DNA of 64,000 nt from Agarophyton chilense (lineage: Eukaryota; Rhodophyta; Florideophyceae; Gracilariales; Gracilariaceae), in contig JARGXX010000080.1 in assembly GCA_030374765.1 (NCBI GenBank), forward strand, positions 62,001-126,000, written 5' to 3'. Below are positions 1 through 11,374 of this stretch, piece by piece; the first letter of the stretch is position 1, and each line of letters begins with the position of its first letter. Both the position numbers and the translations under genes were made by a program. Below the pieces are notes generated by a model, which was not told where the DNA came from, did no database searches, and saw only the letters and a program-made list of their open reading frames with translations.

Positions 1-230
1 TGCTTGCCAGAAAAGGTTGCTGGTTTATTAATCTTCGGAGCGGACGAGGAGCTTCCAGAACTCGCCAGTACGGCCATTGAAGATTCCAACGCTGATATCT
101 TGGTCTGAGCTTCCAACTCTAATCCTTCCATTTTTCCGCGAGTTTCTTCCAAGGCGCGAGCCATACTTTTCATAATCTGGTTTGCACGGACTTGGGGGGG
201 CGTGCCACGAATGCCCGGGGTCGATGCCAT
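1..230 (-). mobile_element. N-terminal gag fragment of an LTR retroelement, cut by window edge
   Basis: An open frame starts with ATG at 230 and reads leftwards off the window. The visible 76 or so residues form a charged helical stretch (EETRGKMEGL, then ELEAQTKISA), a run of serines, and then a KPATFSGK-type motif. A short coiled coil leading into 'P-x-x-F-S-G' is the usual start of a Ty3/gypsy-like Gag. The rest of the element, including any pol, lies outside the window, so family and integrity cannot be judged. It is on the opposite strand from element 1 and its sequence differs from both other Gags in the window, so it is a third, separate element. Confidence 0.55.
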
Positions 231-331
231 TGCGTAAACTGTTTGAGTGAGAAAACCTTCGAAATTGGTTCGAAATCGAGGGTCCGACCAAATAAGTTAG
301 AGATTTTTCTGATCCGGTACCAGATCGGGCA

Positions 332-400
332 GTGCGTGTGGCCTAGTGGGTATGGGCCGCGGTCTGCAACTAAGAGGTCCTGAGTTCAATAAAGGGTTGA
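332..400 (+). repeat. tRNA-derived, SINE-like head (Pol III A and B boxes)
   Basis: The stretch carries an A-box match (TGGCCTAGTGGG, 339-350) and, about 30 bases on, a weaker B-box (GAGTTCAATAA, 382-392), with a tRNA-like anticodon-arm region between them (TCTGCAACT). The spacing is that of a tRNA gene, but no acceptor stem pairs around it, so it is not a functional tRNA. This is the usual look of a tRNA-derived SINE head or of a decayed tRNA gene. No second copy was seen in the window. Confidence 0.4.
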
Positions 401-1400
401 ACGACCTATTCTTAAACTTCTTAGATTTTTCGATGGTTTCTGCAACCTCAAATTCAGATATCCGAGAGCGGGGTTTTGAACCCTACTCCTGGATTTGTGG
501 GAAAAATGAGCAGTTTGCAAGAAATAGTATGGGTAGTACTTAAGCAACAACTTTGTCGGTATTTACTTGAAATAAGCTTGTTCACAGCGGTTTTCTCTCT
601 TATCGGCTGCTTGGTGCTTCAAAGCTTTGATAGCATCTGAAGTGGATCCGGTGGTTGACAATTGTTCTCGAAAGGGAGACGACTGCGAAGACGGTTCGTA
701 CGGCGGTGGAGTACGCGCTTCCAGGGATCTGAAATGGTTACAATCAGCAGGGTCGATCTGTGGTGGCGGTGGCGGCTGCGATGACGGTGGTTCGGAGGAG
801 ATATCCGTGTTCGTATAGAACGACGGCGAAGACGGCGGTACCTGAGATCGGTTTATTGAGCTCACTGGAAACCCGCAAAAACGCGGCAGAAATCGACAGT
901 CAGTAAAGAGCTGGATTCCTGTGGCTCATCCAAACCTGGGGAATTTTGTATAGCAAAATCCACCAGGGCTGGATGGTCACCAGTTTCAAGTGAGTGCAAT
1001 ACTTACTTGCGATGGCTACCAATGATAGAACACTGGTCAGTGGTTGAAAAAGTGAATGATCGTGACGGCCGAGGTAAGAGTCGGCCGATCGACCAGGGTT
1101 TATATAGACTATTGAACCTTCGAAGAAGAGGTCATAAAGAGTGTTTTCTAATGTACCATTCTAATTGGGTGCCGTGTGAAACATGGTTGCTTCCACGAGG
1201 TTCAATCGTGCATGCGTGTCCAATGCCTCGTTGTCACTTGCTCGATGATGCTGACAGTGACAGCTTTGTTGATTGTGATAAGAATGTCATCTATAAAGTC
1301 ATTGTGACGTGTGAGATGACAATGGTCCTTGAAATGACGATTAGGGTCAAAATGGATTTTGGGACTGGACCGCCAAAGCACTGAAACTCAAATAACATAC
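400..1400. other. gene-poor mosaic upstream of element 1
   Basis: No recognised gene. On the minus strand there is a Pro/Ser-rich open stretch (about 563-865) and, overlapping its upstream side in another frame, a short coding-like run that ends near 864 (residues such as GDHPALVDF). On the plus strand there is an open frame of about 125 codons near 1007-1384 and a TATA-like TTTATATAG near 1099. None has a recognisable domain. The region is probably old transposon debris. Confidence 0.3.
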
Positions 1401-4400
1401 TTAAGGCATAGTATAACTAAATCATAACATAAATGCATAACATAATTGACTAAGAACCATCTGAATTGAATAACAAAAAGGCTGAGCATCACCCTACAGA
1501 AGAGGGAGTTCACAGGAACAGACCCAATTCTGGTGCTCGATTTCCTTGCGAGGTTCGTCAAGGAGACTGACATCCTCGGTATGAGTGAAGCGCAAGCGTA
1601 TCTTGCATTACCCTATTTCTTAAAGGGGATGGCTGAAGACCAGTTCAACTCCGTCCGTGGATCATCCCGAGCCTCGGAAGGGGGAGTCACTTGCTGGTCC
1701 AAAGCGGTGCAGTACCTCTTGAGGTCATACGCTACTGGAAATGCGATTCAGGAAGCAATCCTTGCATTAAGGGATACGCGGCAGAAGCCGATGGAAACCG
1801 AAACGGTGTATTCAACTCGCTTGAATAAAGCGTTTCACCGATGCGGGAATGTATTCCCCGCCTACGAGAGATGCTCCATGTTTGTGGATGGTTTGGACCC
1901 CTCGATAAGGGCATTGGTTGCCCGACATCGGGAAGAGAAGCACAAGCTAACCTACTTGGAACTGGTTCAGTACGCCCAGGCTGAGGGGGATACTCTCCGT
2001 GCCCGGCAGAACCGAAAGAGTCGGCCGACAAGTGCACTCCTCGCCGATGGAGGTAACTCGTCTTTGTCACTCGCAGAAGGCCCGGCCCCTGTGGTGGTCA
2101 ATGATAACATTCACTTCATGGGAAGTAACCCCGAATCTATGGGTACGTCTGAGTTGCCGTCGACATCCGCTCCGACTACGGATGAAGACCCTGCGCTCTA
2201 TACCCACGGACGAAGGGTGCCAGCCGCGTCGCTACCTTTTGCGAATACCGCTGCTCGGTTCTCTCGCCCCGGACGGAGGGATACAGCACCACGTCGCGTG
2301 GATTCACGTCCACAACCGAACCCGGCAGAGCTGATTTGCTATTTGTGTTACCTCCGTGGTCACAAAGCACCAGACTGCACATTTCCCCTGCGGGAGGGTT
2401 CACGAATTATCGCTCAGTACGAGGCTCTGACCCCTGAGGAGAAAGCTCGAGTCCCGAGTAGGTCCTATGAGGAACAAAGGATACTCCGAGCCCACCTTGC
2501 TGACAGGGATACAGAACTTGTACCCGCGAACGGGGAACAACCGGTCCCCTTCGAGGCAGCTGCACCGAATTCGGTGAAGTCCGCTTCGAAAAACTAAACT
2601 TTGGAGTCTCCCCTGCGGGAGGGGCGTCTTCTAAGCCGGAGTTGAAGACGCCCGAGGCGCTCCAGCTTCGCTCCCCAGCTGTGACTATCCTTTCAAGGAA
2701 AACGGCTGACACCGACGCTAACTCGGGATACTTTAGTGTCCTCCGTCGCCCGTGGATACGGTCCCGTAATCTCCGTATTCCGGATCGAGTTATGGTAATG
2801 GCCAAGCGGAATTATAAAGTATTCGCCGACTTCGGCCTGTCCAACCAGTTTATGGTTCGTCAAATATCTGTCCTGGATACAGGAGCCGCTCCTAACTTAA
2901 TTCATGTGGAATTGTTACCCCCGCTGCTCCGGGTCCAAGTTCGTACCGGTCCACGTTTGGATATCGCCGATGCGAACAACAACCCGCTACGGACACTGGG
3001 TACAATTTCCCTCATGGTGAGGTTAGGCTCCTATCTCGTTTAGCTAGAGTTTATTGTATGCAAGTCACTTGCAGCACCAGTCATACTGGGTTGTGACTTT
3101 TGCGACCGCTTCGTGGAAGCCATCTGTCCTCGGAATAGAACTGTGGAACTCGAAGACGGGTCTACGATCCCAATCGTTCGTAAACCCTTACAGGGAGCAG
3201 CGCGAACACGCGTTCCTCTCCCCGTCGCGCAGGAATCTGTGAAGAAGGACCCGGTGTCTACACGGGTAAAGGTTGCGAAGTCAGTGGCTATCCCGCCGGA
3301 AACCCAGGTTTGGGTCACAGTTGTTACCAAGCAAATTGGTGTGCATGTGGTACAACCGAACCCGTCTCTGTATACGCGGCGTCAACTCGCCCTTGCGAAT
3401 GGGGTTGTCTCCGTGGAACCAGATAAACCTTTCAAGGTTTTGGTAGCCAACTTTGGAAAGACAACGCAGCATTTGGTCACACACCAGATCCTGGGTTCTG
3501 TTCTTCCACACTTGCATGCGGTCGTACCTACAAAGATCTCTATCGCAGAGGTCCTTGGTGTGGCGGACCCTAAGGAGGGGGACGACACTGCCGAAATCGC
3601 GAAAGACGGTGAGCATACGACTGCAGCTCCACACGCTGAACGCTTTAAACCTCAGGAGGTTACGGCCCCTATCACAGGAGCAGACCAGACGGATCCTGTT
3701 CAGGAATTGGAGAAATGGGATCTCAACCATGTACCCGCATCTCATCGGGAGAAGCTGAGGCACATGCTTCGTGAATTTACCCCCATGTGGGATGGTTCCC
3801 TTGGAACTATTGGGATTACAGAACACTGCATCGACTTGTTACCGAACACTCGGCCTATTGCCCAACACCCTCACAGGGGTGGACCGAAAGCTCGGGAAGA
3901 GGAGAAATCTCAGGTAGAGAAGATGCTTAAAGCGGGCGTAATTGAACCTGCCCAGTCCGCTTGGGCCTCACCAGTGGTGTTAGTTCCGAAACCGGATGGA
4001 TCGTGGCGTTTCTGCATCGATTACAGACGCCTGAACGAGGTAACCATTAAGGATGTGTACCCGATCCCTCGGATGGACGAATACATCGACTCCCTTGGGA
4101 GCGCTACTGTTTTCTCTACCCTCGACGCCAATTCGGGCTACTGGCAAGTCCCTATGAGAGAGAAAGATCGAGACAAAACGGCGTTCGTGTGTCATCAAGG
4201 ACTTTTCCGATTCCGGAGGATGCCTTTTGGGTTGACAAATGCCCCCGCAACTTTTCAACGGGCGATAGACATTCTGTTGGCTCCCTTCAAGTGGAGGACG
4301 TGTCTAGTGTATTTAGACGACATTATTGTCTTCTCCAACAACCTGGATGACCACCTCGAACACGTCAGGGACGTAATGAAGATACTCCGCGACGCGGGAA

Positions 4401-7132
4401 TCACCTTGAAACTCAAGAAGTGCAAGTTTTTCACCGATTCGGTTAAGTACCTGGGTCATATCATCCGTCCCGGACAGCTTTCAATCGATTAAGTACGAGT
4501 GAAATCCTTGAAGGAAGCAAAACACCCGAAAACTCAAACGGAGTTGCGATCCTTCTTAGGTCTGCGTAACGTGTATTGCCGATTCGTCCCGAACTTTGCG
4601 GATATTGCCATCCCCCTCAACTGGCTCCTGACGAAGGGACAACCAGTTGAACTGGAACCTTTTGGCGACGCGGAAGCGTCTGCCTTCACGGCACTGGTGA
4701 ATGCCGTAACATCACCGCCAATCTTGGCTCTACCCAATCCTGGGCTCCCTTACGAAGTGGACACCGATGCTAGTGCAAACCAAGTAGGGTGTGCACTGTT
4801 CCAATCCTCTGAGGATGGTGAACGTCACCCTATTGGGTACTGGTCACGTTCCCTGAATTTCTATGAAAGGAACTACTCGGTCTCCGAGAAAGAATGTTTA
4901 GCCGCCGTGTGGGCCTTAGCTACACTTCGCCCCTATCTGATGGGTACTCGTTTCAAAGTCCATACGGACCACGCATGGTTGCGTTGGCTCCTGGAGATCT
5001 CCGAACCCTCGGGCCGCCTTATGCGCTGGCGTCTTCGACTGTCAGAATTCGACTTTGAGATCCTGTACAAGAAAGGGAAGCTGAACACTAAGGCTGATGC
5101 ACTATCCCGCTTGGGAACAACAGCGGAAACGGAACCCTACGAGGACGATGACATCCCATGCTTTATGGTATCGGACCTCGAGGGAGGAGCTCAACCGCTG
5201 ACGGATGATGTTTGTGACGATATACTCGTCAACGAGAGTCTGGATTCGCCGACCGGCTCTTTTATACCTATCTCTCCAGAGGAGATGATACGCGAGCAAC
5301 AGCTCGAGCCATTCTGTACACGGATTCGGGCTCGCCTCAACGGAGGATTTCAGTTACCTTTCGAGGACGACGATCAGGGTTACCTAATCAGGACCGTTGG
5401 ACCTCGCCCAAGGATAGTGGTGCCGCACACCCTACAACAGAGGGTATTACACCTCATTCACTATTTGAAGGTTGGCGCCCATCCCGGGGGAAGAAAACTG
5501 TACCTCACGTTGAGAAGGGACTTTTACTGGCCGACAATGGCATTCGATTGTTACGCCGTCAGACGGGCCTGCGCCAATTGCGCCAAGAATGACGTCAAAC
5601 TTCGGAAGCACTCTAAGAAGTTGACGCTGTTCCCGGCACGGGCTTCACTCGAATTCGTGGCCATAGACATCCTAGGGGAGTTTATCAGAACGCCCCGAGG
5701 TCATCGGTATCTGCTTGTCATTTCTGACAGATTCTCTAAGTTAACGAGAACTGTGCCAATGAAGCGGATCACCGCCGCTACCATCGCGCAAGCGTTCGTG
5801 ACCCATTGGGTGTTTGTATATGGACCGCCGGTGCAGTTGTTATCCGACAACGGAGGGCAATTCGCATCAAAGTTCTTTCAGGATGTATGTCGAATCCTTG
5901 ATGTAAGGAATTTATTTGTTACTACGTATCACCCTCAGGGGAATAGCAAGGTGGAGAGGTTTAACCGCACGATACTCAACGCTTTGAGATCGTATGTTGC
6001 GGATCACCCCAAAAATTGGGACTTGTACACAGACGCTATCACGTATGCATACAATACCCAGGTACATCGGGTTACATCTTTATCCCCATTCGAACTGGTA
6101 CTGTCGAGGACACCGCCGCCGGTCGCCATCGAGGCTCAACCGACGCTGTCAACGTACCCGTCACCGGGATTGTACCGAGAAGCCTGGAAGGAGTGGCCTA
6201 CGAAGATGGTGCCGATAGCCCGGAAAGCAATGGAAAAAGCTCAACTCGCCTACAAGAAGGACTTTGACAATCGGGTTCGTAAACCTCTACCTCAGGTGGA
6301 GCCCGACGACTTCGTCTTCCTTCGAAAGGAATACTACAATCCTGAAAAGGAACGTAGGCACAAGCTTTCGCCAATTGTGGACGGACCCTATCGGGTGGTT
6401 TCTGTAGACCCGGACACGGTGGTATTGTATATCGCTAACCGCCATGAACGGATCTCCAGGGACCGCATCACACGAGCGCCCAACCCAAATGTGGAAGTGG
6501 TGTCGGCAGCAACGCTCTCCCCAGGGGATGATTCAACGGAAGTTAACCCGTCAGCCGGAGATTCGAACACCCGCCCCGTTATACTTCCGCACTCCGAACG
6601 TGGTTTAACCGACCTACCGGAAACTTCGGATACTCCCGAACCTGGGCCCGCTCCCTCAAGGGCCTACTCAACGAACTCTTACAGAGTTACTCCCCCACCG
6701 GAGGTTATCAAGCCTCCTGGCTCTCCGCCTAAGGAGGGGGAGGAGGACTTAGTTCCTTCGCAGGACGATGTTTCGGCGTCAGCCAATCGCCCTAACAGGG
6801 AATCTAGTTCTCACAGTGAGACGGCGAGCCCGACCGAGCCGGGGACAGAGAAGTCACAACCCCAGCGTATGGGTAACGACATCACCGCCGACCCAGCCGA
6901 GCACGACGTCAGAAAAGATGACGAAAACCCTCCTAGGGAGAGTCGTGTGGAGAACTCCGCACCCGGAACGCCTATAGAGCCGACGATCACCCCCCGCCGC
7001 GGAAGAGACACTGAGGGGTCGCACACTCAAACCCCGCTTTCTCGGGAACGAGCTGTGTCAGCGGACCCGCACGGGGAAGATCTCGACGACGAGGTTGATC
7101 AAATTTGGCTCTCCGTTATAGAATGGGAATAA

Positions 7133-7747
7133 AAACTCCTATGGAGACACTGGAACCCTCAGGAATGGGAATGAAATGAGTGAGACCCGTCGGGGATAGC
7201 TCAGGAGAGTGCTAGCGCGTGCCGAAAGCGCCACCTCACATCCGCTTGCGGAGTGGCAACCGGCGCCCGCGCATTTATGTGGCACACGTCGAATGGCACC
7301 GAGCCAATCAAAAGGCTCTGACGACCAACCGCCGCGCAACCCGCCTCACCGAGCCAATCAAAAGGCTCTGACAACCTACCGTCGCGCAAACCGCCTCCGT
7401 CGCACGGCGCGTTGCACCAGAGCAACATTCGTCCCCGTAGCTCGGGTTGACGTTGAAGTCTTACCCCCCTGAGATTGGAGACGCTACCGCGTCGGACGCT
7501 ACCGCGTCGCGGTTTCTCAACCGTCACGGAACCTAAGAACACCGTTGTTATCGGTAAGATCTCAGCTTTAAAAAGAACTCAAAACTGGGCCGTTTTGACT
7601 CCGTAGACGGAAGTTACAACGTAGCCCACAGGCCACTCGGCGCCGTTTGGACGAAGTGCTGAGACCCGCTTGCAACACGGAAAAGAACCCACAGGGGTGT
7701 GTCTAGACCCTACGTTAACACCCTCAAGGGAACTTAAGCGTTCCAAG
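7133..7747 (+). repeat. spacer between pol and chromodomain ORF with tandem repeats and hairpins
   Basis: A 50-bp unit is repeated in tandem (about 7299-7348 and 7349-7398); each copy contains GAGCC and GGCTC arms that can pair around an 8-base loop. A 15-bp unit is also repeated exactly twice (7480-7494 and 7495-7509). Bases 7240-7274 repeat, with one mismatch, a 35-base piece of the antisense ORF region (8533-8567). The spacer contains no gene. It could hold signals for expressing the downstream chromodomain ORF, but nothing in the sequence shows the mechanism. Confidence 0.7.
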
Positions 7748-7987
7748 ATGGAGGAGAAGCCCGAACAGGGAAAAGTGTACCCGCAGGAATTCGTTATCGA
7801 TCGCATCGTGCGTCACATCTACACCCCCGAGGGAGAAGTTCGCTACCAAGTCCGATGGTACGGATTCTCGCCTGATGAGGATACAGTGGAACCCATTGAG
7901 AACCTTCCGAGGTCTAAGTTTTTATCCTATCACCGACGCGCTCGGGTAACCTTGCCTCCAAATCTGGATCGTGCCCAAGTCGGGTAA
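7748..7987 (+). CDS. stand-alone chromodomain protein of element 1
   Basis: A 79-residue protein starting at the first ATG of its frame. The body matches the chromodomain pattern: a leading hydrophobic strand (EFVIDRIVRH), then YQVRWYGF, D-x-V-EP and NLPRSKF. Chromodomains in chromoviral retroelements normally sit at the C-terminus of integrase and steer integration to marked chromatin by reading methylated histone H3. Here it is separated from integrase by about 600 bp of repeat-bearing spacer and lies in its own ORF. It may reach integrase through splicing or be made as a free protein; neither can be told from the sequence. Aromatic cage residues look largely present (Y, W and W/Y positions). 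Confidence 0.75.
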   Translation: MEEKPEQGKVYPQEFVIDRIVRHIYTPEGEVRYQVRWYGFSPDEDTVEPIENLPRSKFLSYHRRARVTLPPNLDRAQVG

Positions 7988-8388
7988 ACCACCACGGGAA
8001 CTGGTGTGGATGCGACCTCGAAATGAGGAAGATGTTGGACCTCTGAAGAGGAATTGAGGAGAGTATCCCGAAGAACACGTATTGAGAGGGAATGTCTACT
8101 GGCCCTCGGCCTAGCGCCGTTAACCGGGGAACACAACACCGGTTATCGGGACAGTTTATAATGAAAAAGGAAAAGAAGACCCACGAAGTGGAGAAGAAGA
8201 TTAAGAAGGAGACTGGACCCTAGGAAGGGCAGAAGATGAAGACGAAGATGAAGAAGATCCTAAGAAGGAATGAAGAAGATGAAGTAGAAGTTTAGATCCT
8301 AGGAAGGAAGAAGAAAAGAAGTTATGCAAATATCAGAAGTTTACTATTGTCGCTAAGCTATGGACTCCACAATTGCCCGAAGGCGGAA
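7988..8388 (+). other. purine-rich stretch between chromodomain ORF and antisense ORF
   Basis: Bases ~8160-8335 are almost entirely A and G on the plus strand, with short repeated motifs (CCTAGGAAGG, GAAGATGAAG). No ORF. It could be a second polypurine tract or simple low-complexity sequence at the 3' end of the antisense ORF. Confidence 0.5.
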
Positions 8389-10245
8389 CTACGGAAAGCC
8401 CGAGGAGGGACCCGCCCCACCGTTGGGATTCTGACCCTGATGGTACGCCGAGGCGAAAGCCAACATCTGGCTCACATCCGTCATACCCGGGGGAATTGGA
8501 ATGCCCGCGTTCACGAGGCCTTGTCGCACACTATCCGCTTGCGGAGTGGCAACCGGCGCCTGCGCAAGGGTGTTCACACCCCACCCGGGGAGAGCAGATG
8601 GACCGCCACCTGATGCATTCGCCGCCGCAGCTGAAGTCGTTCTCACTGGTTGGAAGGGTGCAGATGGCTCCACAGGGAGTACTCCACTAGGAGCTGGCAT
8701 GTCGTTATCCAACGCTGGATCTTTCAGGTCTACTGGAGGCTCGTACTCGTAATCGTCGGTATAAATGAACCCCGTCGGGTGTCCCACCGGCATCGGTCGA
8801 GGCAAGTCAATCAGCGCCCGTGCTTGCGCCGCGCTGATGCGAACCCCTTCGAAGGGATTGTAATAGAACCAGTTACCGGAGCCCGGATCGTACCGGCCAG
8901 GAGACTTCTCTCGCGCGGATCCTTCCCCTGCGGGCTGATTTGCCACTGGAACTCGATCCCATTGGGTGTTGTCGATCACGTCCAAGATTGGATACAGGTC
9001 CTGCACGTTGCTGGCCAAACCCAACGCTGGGACAAGGTCGATCTGACGCATGATGGTCCGTAGCATCGGAGGAATATACCAGATACGGAAATGGTCATGA
9101 GCATCCCAGAGGAGGTGCGCCGCTACGCGGGCTGCCCACTCGGCTGCAACGAGGGCCCAGTATCCCGAGTTCGGGTCGTGCATCAAACGAGACCCGATAT
9201 AGTAGATACATGGGGGCAGTTCAGCAAAGCACCCTCGGGGGACCTCGACCTTACTCCACCAAGCTGAAAGGGGCACGAATCGCCCAACCTTCGCCGTGTT
9301 ACGGATACGCTCCAGTTCCACGTGAGGATACGGGACAAGGAACCCGAAACGGGAGCGCGAGCGGCGCTCGAAGCGCACGCGTCGATCGAACCCATATTGG
9401 GTAAACTGCCGCTGAAGGTACCTGAATTCAGCCCGAAGGATGGGACGACTCCATTGGAGCATATCTTCTCGGAGAGGAAAACCCGGTCCGCGAAACTCGG
9501 CTTCGGGAAAGGGTGCCAGGTTATCCTGGTAAGAGACCTCACTGTACGTGCGGTAATAGGCGACATCGAACCCGTACTCCGGGGGAACCAGATGGTCAAA
9601 GCGTGACCTCTCCAATCGCTGGTAGGCCAGAGCCGCCATCGCTGCGCGCGCCTTGTCCAGGGACTCCCCGCGACTGCGGTATAGATACTGTGGCTCTATG
9701 GCTACCCGCGCCCTCCCATCGGGAGAACGTACAACCTCGACAGGTAGGCCACCCGGCAATAAGCCGTCCTCCACGTAGGAGTCGATGAGCTCATCGTCGC
9801 GAACCGCTGTCGGATGGAACCACGGAGCGTGGGAATATATCACCGGATCGGTAAGGGAACTCCACCTTCGAAAGGATTCGTTTGAGATCCAACCTCTGGA
9901 GTTTGCTACCAAGGGCATCGCATGAGCGGAGTTCCACGCCACCGCGGTGATGTCCAAATCCTCCTGAGGATGTCGGTTGACCGCCGAGGCGGAAGGTTCG
10001 GTACCTGACGGAGCCGCATCCAAACCGGAGAAATATTTACCCTGCTGGGGAGCTTCGTTTTCCGCCGGCGCGGAGGCCGATGGCCCCAAGAGTGGGTTGA
10101 TGACGTATGGGTTCATTCCCTTGAGAGGGCTAGTCGAAACCGCTGCTGCGAGAAGTTGCGTATCGCCGAAAGTCGGAGGAGTAGAAGAAAGTTGTACCGA
10201 TGTGCCGGTTTTGTGGCGATCCTCAGAAGTGGTGAAGGACCCCAT
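8389..10245 (-). CDS. antisense accessory ORF of element 1, unknown protein
   Basis: A 618-residue ORF from the first ATG, on the strand opposite to gag-pol, occupying the element's 3' part and ending about 70 bp before the polypurine tract. I recognise no domain. The protein has a Ser/Pro-rich N-terminus, a central region rich in Trp, Tyr and Arg (about residues 130-420, with motifs such as RIWYIPPM and NWFYYNPF), and a Pro/Gly/Ala-rich tail. No signal peptide or clear membrane helix is visible. The central part is similar in order and spacing to the antisense ORF of element 2 (for instance RIWYIPP against RIFFIPP, followed in both by a Trp-Asp and an FDP/YDP motif). Antisense ORFs are known in plant Tat/Ogre-type Ty3/gypsy elements, but I cannot link this protein to those. 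Confidence 0.65.
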   Translation of the reverse strand: MGSFTTSEDRHKTGTSVQLSSTPPTFGDTQLLAAAVSTSPLKGMNPYVINPLLGPSASAPAENEAPQQGKYFSGLDAAPSGTEPSASAVNRHPQEDLDITAVAWNSAHAMPLVANSRGWISNESFRRWSSLTDPVIYSHAPWFHPTAVRDDELIDSYVEDGLLPGGLPVEVVRSPDGRARVAIEPQYLYRSRGESLDKARAAMAALAYQRLERSRFDHLVPPEYGFDVAYYRTYSEVSYQDNLAPFPEAEFRGPGFPLREDMLQWSRPILRAEFRYLQRQFTQYGFDRRVRFERRSRSRFGFLVPYPHVELERIRNTAKVGRFVPLSAWWSKVEVPRGCFAELPPCIYYIGSRLMHDPNSGYWALVAAEWAARVAAHLLWDAHDHFRIWYIPPMLRTIMRQIDLVPALGLASNVQDLYPILDVIDNTQWDRVPVANQPAGEGSAREKSPGRYDPGSGNWFYYNPFEGVRISAAQARALIDLPRPMPVGHPTGFIYTDDYEYEPPVDLKDPALDNDMPAPSGVLPVEPSAPFQPVRTTSAAAANASGGGPSALPGWGVNTLAQAPVATPQADSVRQGLVNAGIPIPPGMTDVSQMLAFASAYHQGQNPNGGAGPSSGFP

Positions 10246-10311
10246 TGGGAGATTAGTATGTATAGTGATCGGAAAGTTAGACACCCGCGGCTCGGAATGT
10301 TCTTCCTCGTC

Positions 10312-10326
10312 TTAAGGAGGGGGAGA
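10312..10326 (+). promoter_or_regulatory. polypurine tract of element 1
   Basis: A run of purines (AAGGAGGGGGAGA) directly precedes TGTAG at 10327. This is the canonical arrangement of a plus-strand priming site next to the 5' end of a 3' LTR. Confidence 0.6.
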
Positions 10327-11374
10327 TGTAGAGCAACGCCCAGTCAGGGGATACTTGGAGATGCAACTCATAGAATGAGGATTGAACCCTCCAAGGGTTA
10401 TGATTACGATCCCCTCTAAGATGTGCTGAGGTGGCAGGGTTTTCTGGTTATATTTCGCCTATAAAGGAAAATTCGGATGGCCCATGGTTGGATTGGCCCC
10501 GTGATACACGTGGCTTAATTTTGGCACCGAATTTCGGATATTTGTTAGAACGTTGGATTTTTGTGCCCTGGCAGTGGGATCTCCACGTGTATGGCCCTGA
10601 GCAATTGTGCACTACTGTAGAGTTTAGTTAGTAGGCCCTACTTAGGGAGGCGAGATCTGACAGTCCGAGCTCAGAGTAAATGGTAACCAAGGTTGGTCTT
10701 CGATACCTTTAGAGGTTCTTCGTCGCCATCGTTTCGGCCTTACAACCCGGAACGGGCTCTGGTTAGCAACGCCTGCGTGGGGACACGACGCCACTTGGAG
10801 AGTGCCTACGTTTGGGTTCCGTGCAACCACCCCCTTGGGACCGCTCAGACGACCTGCGTGCACGATACCCCGTGGGGGTTCTGCTTACTTGTTGCGTGCT
10901 TTTTGTGTTTCCTTTCGAGGACAGGTTTTCGCCCCTGTATTGGGTTTCTTTTGTTGTTTTGCCACTTTTCTGGTTCTCGGGTCCGGTGCCTGTTAGTGCC
11001 CGACCCTCGCCCCGTTTTTTCCCTTCGCCGGATTTTCCCCCATTCTTTGGAATACCCATACCCATTCCCGATCCAACGGTTTCTACCCCTCACCTCCGTC
11101 GGTACTGCCGGAATCCCCCGTGGGAGTTACACCCCACACTACGGGCGGAACGGAGGGCTCTGTCTCTGAGTCTGCCTCCCCCAGGGAGCAAGGCTTCGAA
11201 CACCTTGAGAGCACTTCCCGTCGCCGGGTTTTGCTCCACAGATACAACTATTGAGGTGTTGGCCTGGGTCCGTGGTGGAAGCTTCCGGGTGTGAGACCTT
11301 ATTGGTGTTGAGCGGCACCGTCGGGAATTACGCGACCTTTTTCCGGTTTTGCATTGCGGTTTACCCTCAAGGCA
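10327..11374. other. region between the two antisense ORFs, with candidate 3' LTR of element 1
   Basis: The sequence begins TGTAG straight after the polypurine tract and carries a TATA-like CTATAAAGG at about 10459-10467, as an LTR promoter would. The far end of this LTR was not located, because no second copy exists in the window to align with. The rest (about 10700-11350) is pyrimidine-rich and should contain the 3' end of element 2, but no sequence matching the candidate 5' LTR of element 2 was found by eye. No gene. Confidence 0.4.

Larger units (their letters stand above)
1400..10330 (+). mobile_element. Element 1: Ty3/gypsy-type LTR retroelement (broken)
   Basis: Parts in order on the plus strand: gag with a CCHC zinc knuckle (gag visible from ~1450 to 2597, knuckle ~2337-2378); aspartic protease with DTGAAP (~2870); reverse transcriptase (~3900-4490) with YLDD near 4310; RNase H (~4740-5110, DTDAS motif); integrase with its HHCC zinc finger (~5457-5600) and DDE core (~5650-6000); an acidic, Pro-rich integrase tail ending at 7132; a separate chromodomain ORF; then a long antisense ORF. 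The order RT-RNase H-integrase places it in Ty3/gypsy, and the chromodomain suggests a chromovirus-like lineage. A purine-rich tract followed by TGTAG at 10312-10330 is a good polypurine tract and 3' LTR start. No matching 5' LTR was seen. It has a few breaks and looks moderately old. Its Gag is clearly related to that of element 2 (shared FTGTDPI motif). Confidence 0.85.

Noticed and set aside
290-330. Possible primer-binding site (TGGTACCGGATC on minus) for the left-edge gag element
   Set aside because: No TG...CA LTR end is adjacent, so the match may be chance.
455-500. Second tRNA-like B box on the minus strand (GGGTTCAAAACCC)
   Set aside because: A good B-box match but no A box at the right distance, so not called a second SINE or tRNA.
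8160-8335. Purine-rich stretch as an acidic/basic protein-coding region
   Set aside because: No frame stays open through it; treated as low-complexity DNA or a possible internal purine tract.
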